NCBI RefSeq assembly: GCF_025118155.1
Contig: NW_026251389.1
Location: 868,001-932,000 of the forward strand
Origin: Cokeromyces recurvatus
Lineage: Eukaryota; Mucoromycota; Mucoromycetes; Mucorales; Mucoraceae
Length of the DNA: 64,000 nucleotides
Reading direction: 5' to 3'
This document shows positions 46,402-59,507 of the stretch, piece by piece. The notes beneath the pieces were generated by a model. It saw only the letters and a list, made by a program, of their open reading frames with translations, did no database searches and was not told the DNA's origin. The position numbers and the translations under genes were made by a program. How positions within the stretch are numbered: position 1 is the stretch's first letter; every line of letters starts with the position of its first letter.

Positions 46402-48744
46402 AAAAAAAAAAAGAAAAGATATCCTACATATTAATTAAAGAACCAGAAGGTTGTTTTTAAAGAAAAAAAAATACATATTTAATTATTAAAAAAAAAAAAA
46501 AAAAAAAAAACTATCTTCAAGTCATCTATTTTACTCATTAATTCTATAATAAATTCAAGGAAATGGAATTATCAAAAAAAGACTTGGTCATAAAGCATAA
46601 CTTTGTTGAATTTGTCTTTAATAGTTTATTATACAGAGTATTGAATCAAAAAAAAAATAATATTATATTAGCTATTCTTTTTTGTCCTCTCATGTTTGCC
46701 TCCATATATCTTTGAGAAGAATACTAAGCTTAACTACAAAAGAATACTATGATAATGCTAGACAAATAGAGTTTTATAGGAGTACATGAATGAAACAGGT
46801 ATTCTAATCTGCTCCTCCTAAATAATAGATTAGATACACTGCGGTTCAACTAGATATATACTCGATTTAGCGAACCTTTTTCTTTTTTTTTTTTTTGAAT
46901 ACAATTGTTTAACCTTGTGAAAAAACTACTTACTATTCAGATATTACGTATATATTTATAAATATATGCATATATTATCTCCTGAATTTTCTATTTATGA
47001 TACTGGGTATCATCATATACTGAATATGCTTCATAAGTAGAAGAGGAACTGAAAACAATAATTTAAAGGTGCACATTCACTTTTTATTATATCCTTCAAC
47101 TTTTATATTTACCTAATAATTATTGAACAATGATTAATCCAATAAAAGTAATTACAGCAATGCAAGAGAGTAAAAAAAAAAAGGAATAGAAAGGAATAGA
47201 AATCTTATTTGTAATTATGTAGAAAGTTGATTTATGATCTCTAAGGATGTATTATATAATTAAAAAAAAATATAAATACATAGAAATGAAGCATTAGTTT
47301 TCATTAGAGAGAAGCTAGAAAAAAAATAAAGCTTCTACTAAAATACAACCACTTTCAAGTTACAGATTGGTTATAGAAAGAGGCTATGCTAGAGTTGAAA
47401 TAATCATACGCAATAGAATAAGTAATAATAATCTATGAAACAAAATAATAAGCACTATGCTCATTCATAATTAACGCAAGCTTCTTTTTTTTTTTTTTTT
47501 TTTTTTTTTTGATTTATAAAAAAATGAATATTACACGTATTATTTTAATAATTATTGAAATGTATTAAAATGGAATCCTTTATCCCTATAAATTGATGAT
47601 ATATTGAAGTCAACATTAATAAATAAACAAAAAGAAAAAAGGAGTTTTTAAGATTAATTTATTGATCCTCTACTAGTCTTTATTATGTTATTAAAAAAAA
47701 AGGTACTTTTAAACTAAATATGTATGAGTTATTTCGTAAAATTATTTTTTTATTTTCACGGTAATAATTGCAAAAATAACGCCAAATTGAATACTATTTA
47801 GTAAAGTAAATAAAACTTGTATATTTACAGCATAATAATAATAATAATAAAGAGTGAATAATGTTCAACGTGCTATATATTTCAATATTCGAGATTACTT
47901 GAAAAATAAATTTGAATCATTCTATCAAGTAAATACCATTTGGCTTAAAATACAGTGATTGACTGGCGCCCTTTTCTTTTTTAAGGATTTTTGTTGTATA
48001 GATGTGTTACATCGTACTACATTAATTTTGCTCTTAATCCCGGACTTTATAAGTATGAGCTGCAAGAAAAACGTGCCAAACTGTCAAGGAAAGTTTATTT
48101 ATTTATTTGACAAAATTATAAGGAGAACATAATTCTAGTTCAATAATTTTTGTTTTCCTTGGCAAAAGTATAGTATAATTAAGGAGTGTAATTTAAGCTC
48201 AAAGCCAAAATTAGACTTATTTCCAAAATGAGCCATTGTATAGAATCTATTATATGCTTATACAATCCATAACAAACAATAAGAGTATAGTTAGTTAACA
48301 GGCTCATAAGTTTGTTGTGTGTAAAGAGAAAAATAGAAAGAAAAAAAAATTGATTGACTGATTCATGAATACTAAATTATAACGATTGATGTACCAATTA
48401 AAATACATTAATAAAAGATGACAGATTGCTGGTATTTTATTAAAAAAAAAAATACACAAGGAAAAAGGATCATTTGCCTGAAAAGTAAATTTTACTCGGG
48501 AAAATAAGAAGCTTTTTCTTGTATACAAAAAGTTATGTTTTATTTTATTTCTATTTATTTTGTTTTTATTCTTGAATCATTTCTTTAATTTTATCTTTAT
48601 TTATTTATTTACTTTTAAAAGAAAAGAAAAGAAAGAAAAAGCAGATTTATATACTTTCTTTTTAGTACGGAAGAAGAAATTTATTTTACAGAAAAAAAAA
48701 AGAAAAGAAGCAGCAAATGCCCCTAGAAAATAAAATTATTTTTC
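46402..48744. other. 2.3 kb gene-poor region
   Basis: A/T-rich with homopolymers (A near 46490-46510; T near 47486-47510) and an ATAATA triplet run near 47831-47850. Open frames are short and biased to Phe, Lys and Ile. No gene was supported. Confidence 0.5.
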
Positions 48745-50907
48745 ATGATAAACAATGTTTACAATAAAACCAAAAAGAGAAGAGGAAGAATGGTGTTGTT
48801 TAATTGTAAAGCATTATTAACAAAGACACAATGGTGGCGTCAGTTTAAATCAAAAAGAGAAGATTCCTCCCAACAGCCAAATATATTTAATTGGAGATCA
48901 CTTTCTCCTGATCGACCCCCGCTTCCTATCTTTATACCTGAATTTTCATCACCATCCATTCATGATTCTTTAAGCTTAGACAACAACAATATTCATAAAA
49001 ATGCATTCAATCATTCATCTTCACTCTTACTAAATACAACATTAGATATACCCTTAGACTCTTTATCATTTAATAAGGTAAAAAAAAAAAAAATCTCCCC
49101 AAGAAAGCCCCTTTATGTTCCATTCAATTCCTTTGCTCTTTTTACTTCATTGTTTATATGTATTTGTATTCTATAAATGATGGTCACATATTACATAAAT
49201 ATACATGGTAATACACAATTATAAAGTGAATTCTCCGGAATTATGCTATCCGATAATAAAGAGATCAAAGAACAAATACATTCATTCTATGCATACATGT
49301 ATAAAAAAAAGGGGATTCATTCATTTCTTTTACCTTTGCCATTATCTATTCTTCTTTAATATTCTCTCTTTATCCTTTTTTAATATAAATTCCATACTTT
49401 TTTATTCTAATTTTGTCTTTTTATAACTTAGTCTATCTCTCGGAAAAGTTCACATAGATTTAGAAAACAACCCCTTTACCCTATTCCTGAAGAAAGCGAA
49501 ATAATGACAAAATCATCCACTGTAACAAATAATAATAATAGTAGTAGGAGCAGTAGTAGTAGGAGCAGTAGTAGCAGCAGTAGCAGCAGTAGTAATAAAA
49601 ATGAAAATACTCAACAACCAAAAAAAATACCTTTACTCGATAGTCTTGTAGAAGAAGAAGAAATGCTTTATGATTCTTCTACTCAATCTTCTATCAGCTT
49701 TCATCCCGCTTCTGTCATTAATGATCATTCAAGAAAGAGATCTCCAAGATTAGAAACTATTCCCGAACCATCCATGAGTTCTATTGAAAAGAAAGGTAAT
49801 TCAACTGCCTCAACATCGGCTGATCCCTTTAGAATTGATATTTCTTCTTGTCAACTTAAAACTATAAATATTGAAGATGCATCCCGTATCACTCACTATC
49901 CTGATAGTTTTAAAGGCAATGAAAATCTTTGTAAACATGAACTTGCAACTATGATTTTGACAGCTCGAGAGTATCGAAAGAGTAATTTAAACAGAAATGA
50001 GCCAGTAGAAATGAATTTATTGTTTGATATTAATGGCAATGTTGAATTTATGCGCTTGCTTCGTCAAAATGATCGAACTGAGTATCATAAGTTTATTGGT
50101 AACTGTCAATTCCTTCCACCCGAGTTATATAATGATCCTACCTATAATGCAGAAAAAGCAGATATTTGGGTAATGGGTATTTGTTTGTACCTTATGTATT
50201 CGGGAGATCTTCCATTCATGGCTCCAACACATCAACACATGTTTAAGAAAATGCAAAACAGTAATTATCAATTCAAACATCGTGGTTTTTCTGATGGTAA
50301 AAAAAAAAAAAAAAAAAAAAAAGACTAAATAGTGTTCCATACATAAATAGTTTTATAATATGTACCTTCTTTTTTTATAGATTTGCAACAACTTATAAAG
50401 CTCATGTTAAATCCTATACCAGAACAAAGAGCATCCTTGGATTTAATTTCTCATCATTCTTGGCTTCAACCTTATCGATCTCAATTAATCCAAGATAATA
50501 ATAATAATAACAGATTTTCTGGTGCAACAGTTGTAAATAAAAGAAACAGCGAAGTGCTTTCAATGACATCATCATCTGCATCTTCCAAGCATCATACCAA
50601 CTTGATGGATTTTCCTGTCCAAAGATACAGAAAATCTATGAAAAGATTCGTAGCACCTAATCAAAAGACTAAAACTACTCCACTTACCTTGATTAACCCA
50701 ATTTCAGAGAATCAAAGTCGTGCCCCTGAACAAGATTTACCAAAAGATAAAATGCATAAACTGAAAGGGATTTGGAAAAAGACAATTAAATTTATCGTTC
50801 ATGGTCCTTCTCCTCCTCCTCGAAGATCTCGTGAAAAATTAAATAATCTTGGTATTTGCCAAACAACGTTTACTGAATATACCAAGTTTTATAATATGCC
50901 AAACTGA
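48745..50907 (+). CDS. Pseudokinase: degenerate Ser/Thr kinase C-lobe with long disordered arms
   Basis: Exons 48745..49077, 49432..50296 and 50381..50907 give 574 residues (an alternative start at 48790 removes 15). The first 230 residues are Ser/Pro/Asn-rich with a long Ser/Arg run. A kinase-like C-lobe follows at about 280-420: N-L-L-F-D-I-N-G-N-V-E-F sits where a catalytic loop would end; then F-I-G-N-C-Q-F-L-P-P-E-L (APE region), K-A-D-I-W-V-M-G-I-C-L-Y (subdomain IX), L-M-L-N-P-I-P-E-Q-R-A-S and H-S-W-L. The H-R-D position reads R-N-E and the D-F-G position reads R-L-L, and no N-lobe Lys motif was found, so phosphotransfer is unlikely. The tail is basic and Pro-rich. It probably works as a scaffold. 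The neighbourhood gives no hint of a partner. Confidence 0.78.
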
Positions 50908-51292
50908 GAAATTTCCTTCTGTATTTTGTAATAATATAATTAGTTGTATCTATCTTACATAGATTTCCATTTTTTTTTTTAAATAGTATACACTCTATTT
51001 CATTATTTTATAAATTTTGCATTTTAATTTGTTGTAATAATAATAATAAAATTACATATAATTCGATTTAGATTACTCTAACTATGCATAATTCAAGTAA
51101 TGGTATTTCATGGCGGAGCAATGAAATTATTAGGAATTATGTTTTCCTCCATTTTTTCTATGACCATCTTGAGTCGGAGAATTTTTTTATTATTTTTATT
51201 TTTTTACTGCTACGATAAAAAATGTTTACTATTAGAAGAGTTCTTTTTTCTTTTAAATTAAAACAAAAAAAAAAACACATTAAAACAATATA
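50908..51292. other. Intergenic before V-ATPase gene
   Basis: 385 bases. AATAATAATAATAAA near 51036-51050 is a likely 3' signal of the pseudokinase gene. CATTCAAGTAATGG-type sequence near 51089 and a T run near 51181-51208 precede the V-ATPase start. No gene was seen. Confidence 0.4.
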
Positions 51293-54200
51293 ATGACACA
51301 AAGTACTCTCTTCCGTTCGGAGGAGATGTCTCTTATCCAACTTTACATCCCTGCCGAAGTTGCTCAACCAAGTGTTGCTGAATTAGGTGAATTGGGCAAG
51401 GTTCAATTTAGAGATGTGAGTACATGATTATTATTTCAGAAGTTTTGTTTTTTTTATAATTGTTTATTTATATTCTAGCTTAATCCTGAAGTCAATGCCT
51501 TTCAACGTTCTTTTGTCTCTGAAATTAGAAGACTTGATGAAATGGAACGTCAATGTCGTATGTATCTTTTTTTTTTTTTGTTAATTTACTTCCTTGATAG
51601 TGTCATTTGTAAAAGAAAAGAAAGAAAAAAAAAAGGGGGGGAGGAGGAGGAATTAAGAAGAATTGAATATAAATTATATCATATACCAAATGTTTCTATT
51701 TCTCTTTCCTTTTGTATCGTGTTTATTTGTGTTTTCTATTCTTTTTATGTCACTATCATGAAAACAAGTTTATTTTATTATTATTATTATTTTATTTTAT
51801 TTTTTTTCGTCACTATGATAAAGCAAGCACTAAATCTTTCAATTTTAATCTTGTTTTATAGGATTTCTTCAAACACAACTTCAAAAAAACGAGATTCCAA
51901 CTCGTCCCTTAACACCTGCAGCTTATCGTTCTCGTGCACGTTCAGCTCAAGAAGTAGACGATCTTGAAGAAACTTTAAAAGAATATGAAACTCGTATTTC
52001 TCAAATGAACTCCTCCTATGAATCTCTTCAGCTTCGTTATCTTCAGTTAACTGAATTGCGTCATGTTTTAAGAGAATCATCTGGTTTCTTTGAACAAGTA
52101 AGCATTCTACTTACCAATCTAATTAAATAAAAGGTATCAACTAATTCTCTCTCTTTTTTTTATGCTAACTTAGGCCGATTCAAGACAAGATACCATTCGT
52201 AATTCACTTGATGATGATTCAGCCCCACTCTTAGAAAACGATGTTGAACAAGCACATTTTGATAGTGAGAATTTACATCTTGGATATGTAACAGGTGTAA
52301 TTGCTCGTAATCGTATACAAACATTTGAACGTGTCCTCTGGCGTTCTCTTCGTGGTAATCTCTACATGAAGTCTGCCGAAATTGATGAACCTATTGTAGA
52401 TCCTAATACAGACAGTCTAGTTGATAAAAATGTCTTTTGTATCTTTGCACACGGTACTGAGATTATTGCTAAAATTAAAAAGATTTCTGAAAGTATGGGT
52501 GGCACGTTATATTCTATTGATGATTCTGCTGATAAACGTCGTGATGCTCTTTTGGAGGTCACTTCTCGTATTGAAGACTTGAATAATGTAAATTCTTTAT
52601 TCAAGATTAAATATAGATGTTATTACTCTTACTATTGTTAACCAAGCTATTTTCTTTTTTTTTTTAGGTTTTATCTACAACAAACCAAACTCGTCGTTCT
52701 GAATTGATTAAAGTGTCTGAAAATGTCGTTGCTTGGACTACTATTGTTCGTAAAGAAAAGGCTATATACCATACTATGAATTTGTTTAATTACGATGTTA
52801 ATCGCAAATGTCTTATTGCTGAAGGCTGGGTTCCTACAAATGATATCCCTTTAGTTCAACAAGCCTTAAAGGATGCTACTGTAAAGTGTTTATAACTTTT
52901 GTTTGTTTGTACGTACTTTATTTATTAACTCATTCTATTTATATAGGATGCTTCTGGAACTAGTCTTCCTTCTATTCTAACAGAATTAAATACCAAAAAA
53001 ACACGTCCTACATACCACCGCACTAATAAATTTACAGAAAGTTTCCAAGGCATCATTGATGCTTATGGTATTGCTCGTTATCGTGAAGTCAATCCTGGTC
53101 TCTTCACTATCATCTCGTTCTCTTTCCTTTTTGCTATGATGTTTGGTGATATTGGTCATGGTGCTCTTTTGTTCCTTATTGCTCTTTATCTTTGTATTAA
53201 TGAAAAGAAATTGGCTTCTAATAATGGCGAGGTAAAAATAGTTTATCTCATTTTTTATATTTCATACTTGAGCTGTTTTTTTTTTCGTTAGATCTTCAGA
53301 ATGTTTTTTGGTGGTCGTTATATGATGTTGATGATGGGTCTGTTCTCTATGTTTACAGGAGCTGTTTACAATGATATGTTCTCATTATCACTCAACATTT
53401 TTAAATCCGGCTTTGATTTACCTTCTAATTACACTTCAACTGAGTCAGTTGAAATGATTCCTAATGGACACGTTTATGCCTTTGGTTTTGATCCTGCATG
53501 GCATGGATCCGAAAACTTTTTGTTATTTTCCAATTCATACAAGATGAAGCAAGCGATTATAGTTGGTGTACTTCATATGTCATTTGCTATCTGTCTCAAT
53601 GTCTTTAATCATATCTATTACAAACGTAAGGCATTCGTTTGGCTTGAATTTTTACCTCAAATCTTATTTATGGAATCTATATTTGGCTATTTGATCTTTT
53701 GTATCATGTATAAATGGAGTGTCAATTGGTGGGAACTTGATGCTAATGGTCATCATATTCGTAACCCTCCTCCTAATCTTTTGAATATGTTGATTTATAT
53801 GTTCCTAACTCCTGGTAAAGTAAATCCTGAGGAACAGCTTTATCCTGGTCAGGGTTCTGTTCAATTGGTATTAATCTTATTAGCTGTTGTCTGTGTTCCT
53901 TGGATGTGGTTTGCTAAGCCATTCTATTTGAAAAAAGAAGCAAGTAAACATCATTATACATCTATTGCCGCTGATGATGACGATGAAGAACAACAACCTA
54001 TGATTGAGGGTGCATTGAATGAAGAAGATGAAGAAGAAGAAGAAGTAAGGACAAGCAAACTAGATGCATTTTATATTTATATTTATGTTGCCTACGTTTT
54101 TTTTTTTTATATATATATATACATGTATAGTTTGAGTTTAGTGAAGTTATGATTCATCAAACAATTCATACAATTGAATTCTGTCTTAACTGTATTTCCA

Positions 54201-54581
54201 ATACAGCTTCTTATCTACGTCTTTGGGCTCTGTCACTTGCTCATGCACGTAAAGTTTCTATTTAATATTTGTTTTAAATAATGCAATGCTTCTAACTCCT
54301 TTTATTATCTAGAATTATCAAGTGTTTTGTGGGACATGACAATTAAAATTTGGTTTAACATGACAGGTGCCATTGCTGTTATTGGATTTGTAGTAGGCTT
54401 TGCTTTATGGTTTTCATTAACAATTGGTATTTTATTATGTATGGAAGGTCTTTCTGCTTTCCTTCACGCTCTTCGTTTAATGTGGGTTGAGTTTGATGGT
54501 AAATTTTATAACGGTGATGGTATCAAGTTTGAGCCCTTTACTTTTGCTAGTATTATGGAGCCTACGATTAACAATGAATAA
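51293..54581 (+). CDS. VPH1: V-type H+-ATPase subunit a (Vph1/Stv1 family)
   Basis: Exons 51293..51415, 51479..51557, 51862..52097, 52174..52587, 52668..52880, 52947..53231, 53292..54044, 54131..54248 and 54313..54581 give 829 residues, the family length. The cytosolic N-half starts [14 protein letters not shown] and includes [12 protein letters not shown]. The membrane half includes [33 protein letters not shown], and [16 protein letters not shown], with the Arg needed for proton transfer. It ends [10 protein letters not shown]. Subunit a forms the proton half-channels of V0 and sets organelle address (vacuole versus Golgi). Which isoform this is cannot be told. Intron 2 is long (304 bases) compared with the others. 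Confidence 0.96.
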
Positions 54582-54771
54582 ACCTTTTTTTTTATGAGTG
54601 AGTGTGTATGTGTGTGTGTGTGTATGTGGCTTAATATAAAGTATAATAAAGAGTTTCTTATTTTAATAAAAAGTATTTTTTTTTTGTTTTGTTTCTTTTT
54701 ATATACACATATTTTTTTTTTTTATTTATTTCCTTATAATTATTATTTATTTTTTTTTTTGCTTCTTTTTC

Positions 54772-57630
54772 ATGTCAGATGTTAATACGCCTTTATTAGC
54801 AACCAAAGATCAACGACCATCAACTTCAATCCATCCTAATAATGAGGAACAAGAAGAAAGTTATGTTAGAGCAACTGATTATGGAACAGGCATATATCGT
54901 TACCCACGACATCTTCAACCAACAAGACAATTTACATCGTTAGAGAAATTCATGTTTTTCTCAAGTTCCATATTGGTCATTCTTTTGTTTTTATTTATAG
55001 ACCTCTATGCTAGAAGCAGTCAAAAGGACGATGACGAACCTATCATAAGACCACCTGCACCAACTCATGATATACCGAAGAATCATACAAAAGTAAAGTG
55101 GAGGAAATATTATTATTATTACTATTATTATGATAGTAAGAATTGATATACAATGGTTTGTATATAGATTTCTTATTGTTTAGATTCAAGTTGTATTGTA
55201 ACAGCAGCTCAAATTCTTCAGGCAAATAAACAAAATTTATATATGTGTGTATATTATCAACTTATGATTGCGTATTGATTTTTTTTTTTTTTTTTTTTTT
55301 TTTTTACCTTTTATAGGATGTAGATCGTGAATTGGATCCATGCAATGATTTTTATGCCTATGCTTGTAATATATACATATTTATATTTATATACATATAC
55401 ATATTATATATAAAAAGAGGATAAAACTTTTAAAATATATATTTACATTTTTTTTTTTTTTTTAGGTAATCAATGGAAAGAAAATCATGCTTTATCTGAT
55501 GATAAATCAAGACTGGATAGACAAGAAATAACAACTGAATCTATTTATCATAGACTTGAACAGATATTAAAGAGAGAATGGATGGATGAGAGTACAAGCT
55601 TACCTAATCCAGAAGATATACTCAATAAGCAACTTTTCACAAAACTGAAGGATCTCTATCAATCCTGCATAAATCAAGAACCAATCGTGATAGAGCCTCT
55701 TTATGCCCTCTTTCGCGATATTCAATCTTTCATTCCACTTAGTAAGCCCCAGCTGGATCGAGAGAGTCTGAATAAAGCCATTCACTATCTAGCCGACCTC
55801 AATATATGGCCCCTTTTCCGCATAAAAATGAAGTCAGATGTCTTCACCAACACGAGACGGCCCATTCTGTCGTTAGAAGTTCCTTATCTAACTCTACCTT
55901 ACCGTGCCCTTTATGATGATCCCTCTACGATGTCTGTTTATACACAGCTGATTGTCACCATCCTTGATGCTGTCTTTAAACATGATGTATCGAATGAATT
56001 CGGCTGGAAGGCCTGGAGTACGATTGCTACTGCGCGTCGTATTGTTGAGTTTGAAAAAACCATTGTAAAGGCACTTGTGTTAGAAAAGAATGAAGAACAA
56101 GAAAGTAAAAAGTGGAGGATAGAGGAGCTAGAGGGAGAGGTATCGAGTATTGACTGGCGAGAGTTATTAAGGGGACATAAAGGAACAGTACTTGTTCCAT
56201 CTATTCCATTTATGAAGCATCTTAAAAGGGATGTTTTGAGCGTAACAAATTCACGTACGATACACATGTATTTCATTTGGCGTATCATTTGGTATCATTT
56301 GGATAGGTTAGGAGATCAATTGAGCATTCTCAAGACACCTATGTATACCAAGTTAACAGGCGTCCAAAGGACAGCAGGGTCTGAAAGGCAGTATAGCTGT
56401 ATGAAATGGATTCATCAAAGTGACATGGGTCTATTGATGGGACACTATTATGCCCTTGATCAACAAGAACGTATCGAGAAAGCTAAGCGCCAGGTAGAGG
56501 TCATGTCTCAAGATATCGTCCGTATCTTTAAGGAACGTATCCCACATCTTCCTTGGATACCCCACAATGATAATTTGACAAAACAAGCCATCTTGAATAA
56601 ATTAGAAAATATTGAATTCCAAATTGATTATTCTCAAGCGTCTGTTATTTCTTTAGTGGAATATTTTAGCGATATTAAGATTGAAAAGAATGATTTCTTT
56701 CGAAATATGTTAAGAACTGATATGCATAAAATGAAACAGATATGGAGATTGTTGGATGATGATCTACCACCACCACTCATCCATAAAGACGTGTGGAATA
56801 AAATAAACACGCAATTCACTCGTGTCTATTATGACAGAGAATTAAACAAGGTAAAGTTTACGTAATAATAACTGTTGAATTACATTTACCAATAACAATT
56901 CTTTTTTATAGGTGACTGTTCCGGGAAGTCTATTGCAATTACCTTATTTTGATCCTAACGGACCACTCTATTTATATATGGGAACACTAGGATGGATGAT
57001 TGGACATGAGATTATGGTAAGTTTAAATTAACCAATGAATTGAAGTCTCCTGATCCCCACGTGCATCACTCATTGTATACTCCGAAATAGCATGGATTCG
57101 ATAACATAGGAAGACATTACAATGATAAAGGCCAATTTGGTCAACACTGGTGGACAGATGAGAGTGTGAACAGTCTTGAACAAGAAACCCAATGCTTAAT
57201 ACGACAATTTGATGACTATGGTTTAAATGGTCAACTTATTGTAGATAATAATTTTGCAGATCTGGGAGGATTAAAAGTCATAGAATATATGAATATTACA
57301 AATAAGATGGATTTACCCGGTTTAGAACATTGGAATAAAGAGCAGATTGCTTATATTCAATTTGCAAGACTAAAATGTAGTAAAACAAGAAAAGAACGAG
57401 AAGAGGTAAGATAAATTCTGCATGTATTGTATTATTTTTTTTTCGTTACTTAAGTATTTTTTTTCACTATATAAAAGATGCTTGACAATAACAAGCATGC
57501 ACCTGATCGATATCGAGTCAATGGCCCATTAATCAACTCGAAACATTTCTCGAATACATTTCAATGTAAATCAGGATCTTATATGAACCCAGCAGAAACA
57601 GCAAGTAAAAAAAAATGTCAAGTTTGGTAG
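54772..57630 (+). CDS. Neprilysin-family (peptidase M13) type II membrane protein, zinc site altered
   Basis: Exons 54772..55092, 55168..55221, 55317..55365, 55466..56850, 56912..57016, 57091..57405 and 57478..57630 give 793 residues. A cytosolic N-terminus of about 60 residues precedes one signal-anchor (S-S-I-L-V-I-L-L-F-L-F-I-D-L, about 65-79). The ectodomain opens with M13 features: C-L-D-S-S-C-I-V-T-A-A-Q-I-L and D-P-C-N-D-F-Y-A-Y-A-C-N-Q-W. The zinc motif G-H-E-I-M-H (His635, Glu636, His639) is kept but split by intron 5. The third ligand, normally Glu in E-N-I-A-D, is Asn691 (D-N-N-F-A-D-L-G-G). H-A-P-D-R-Y-R-V-N-G-P-L and the C-terminal K-C-Q-V-W are intact. It is probably weakly active or inactive toward peptides. 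Intron 2 uses a GC donor (CAG|GCAAAT). The stop lies 112 bases before the next ATG. Confidence 0.85.
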
Positions 57631-57666
57631 AAATATACCTCTTTTATTTTATTTTATTTTTTCTTT

Positions 57667-57668
<2 letters not shown>

Positions 57669-57704
<36 letters not shown>
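57669..57704. repeat. T36 tract in the short gap between M13 and SPX-RING genes
   Basis: It fills much of the 112-base gap. With flanking CTTTT repeats it makes the SPX-RING leader almost pure pyrimidine. Confidence 0.85.
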
Positions 57705-57742
57705 CTTTTCTTTTTTTTCTTTTTTCTTTTTTAATAATAAAA

Positions 57743-59454
57743 ATGAAGTTTGGAAAACAGTTGGAGAGTGAGGCAGAAGATATTCCTTCTGAATGGAGAC
57801 CTTACCTTATTCAATATAAGGCTCTAAAAAAACTTGTTACAAAAGTAGCAGAAGAAATTGAAAGTAGAGGTCTTTCAGCTTCATTACTTCATGAATGTCT
57901 AGAAGATTCATCTGAAAATGAACATTCACAACATCCCCGAGAAGAAATACCTAGAATAAGATATTATTTTAGAGGTAATTTTACATTTACATATTTATAT
58001 AAATATTTATATATTTTTTTTTCACCCCACACATGAATGAATCTATTTTATTATTTTTTTTAATATTATGTAGGTGAGCCACCTAATGTAAAACCTAATA
58101 TAGAATTCACTTATGATACAAAAAATCCTCAAGTGCAAAAAATGGTTTCATGTTTATTATCGACAAATAAGAATGATATGTTAGAGAAACCAAAACTAGA
58201 ATTTAAAAGAAGTCAAAATAATAAAGACTTTTTTGGTTTAATTTTGAACAAAGAACAAGAGGCAGTTGAAGCTTCAGACGTTAAAAGACAAAGAAGAGAT
58301 TCGACAGTAGTATTAGTGAAGGAGTTATTAAGTCTAACTCTAGAAAAGAAACAGCATCCAGAACAAGAAGACGAAGATGAGGAGAGGAATTTAAAGACGT
58401 TGGTAATAGAATTAGAACAAGATGATGAATTCTTTAAAATGTTGATGGAAGAAATACAACAAGCGGCTCAATTAAATGATATTAATTCAAAGAAAATTAC
58501 AAACACTATATCTGATCTAGAGACAAGAATAGTGAAAGTAGTAAGTTTTTTTTTTTTGTCATTCAATTATTTATTACAAGTTTGTTGTATTAAATAATTA
58601 TTTGCTAGGCGTCACCATCTCACAAGTCAGAAATGTATACTTGGCGTAAAATATTTTCAATCTATATGGATGCTCATATATTTCAAGGAAGCAATACAAC
58701 ATCTATCGAGAAAGCTAAGAAACAAATGACTTGGTTTGTGGAACAATTACACAATAAAGATATTCTCAAGAAAATAAAGTCTAGAGAATCCAAAATTGCT
58801 TTTGAGCGATTTGTAAATTTGAATAACGAATTGGTGACCATGAAGCATTATCAATTATTAAATCAGACAGCGATGCGTAAGATTCTAAAAAAACATGATA
58901 AACGAAGCGGCCTAACTGCTTCTCAATCTTTCCCGGGTTTTATTTCTACGGAATGGTTAATTAATCCGAAATTAATCAACATGTTGTATAGTGTAATCAC
59001 AACAAAATTAATAACTATTATACCACAACCAGAAGACTATGGTAAAGTTTATTGACATTATATCTATGTATATATTTATATACTTAGTTTATCTATCTAT
59101 GTTTATATAGCTTGTCCTATTTGTATGAATGTCGCTTGGAGACCTATTCGATTAGCTTGTAGTCATCTATTTTGTGTTCGATGTTTAATTAAAGCTCAAA
59201 AAAAGAAGATGGACAGTTGTCCACTATGTCGTCATCCTACAGCGGTTCGAATCGCTACTGCACTTAATTTAGATGAAGGTTTACAAAATTTCCTAAAATT
59301 ATACTTTCCCCAGGAAATCAAACAAAAAAAGTTAGAAAATGATCGTGAACAAGCTATTGAAGATGTACAAGCAATGACAGGGAAGAGATATACAGAAGAA
59401 CAATTATTAAGAATGAATCAGCAAATGTCAGATAACAAATGCTTTATTATGTAA
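57743..59454 (+). CDS. SPX-RING E3 ubiquitin ligase
   Basis: Exons 57743..57974, 58074..58540, 58609..59041 and 59111..59454 give 491 residues. The N-terminus M-K-F-G-K-Q-L-E-S and W-R-P-Y-L-I-Q-Y-K-A-L-K-K-L is the SPX start. The SPX third helix is split far downstream: F-V-N-L-N-N-E-L and A-M-R-K-I-L-K-K-H-D-K-R, whose Lys cluster binds inositol pyrophosphates in the family. An acidic insertion (about 150-230) lies between. A C3HC4 RING finger begins near residue 379: C-P-I-C, C-S-H-L-F-C-V-R-C-L, C-P-L-C. A basic helical tail with E-Q-L-L-R-M-N-Q-Q follows. By analogy with plant NLA/BAH1 this ligase would tie ubiquitylation (for example of phosphate transporters) to phosphate status; the substrate is not shown here. 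Confidence 0.9.
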
Positions 59455-59507
59455 AACACTTTATAGAATGTATACACACACATATGCCATTATTACCTGT
59501 ACATAAA

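Noticed and set aside
55093..55145. Tyr-rich extension of M13 exon 1
   Set aside because: Encoded by an ATT/TAT repeat inside the intron; the junction 55092 to 55168 restores the conserved C-L-x-S-S-C block.
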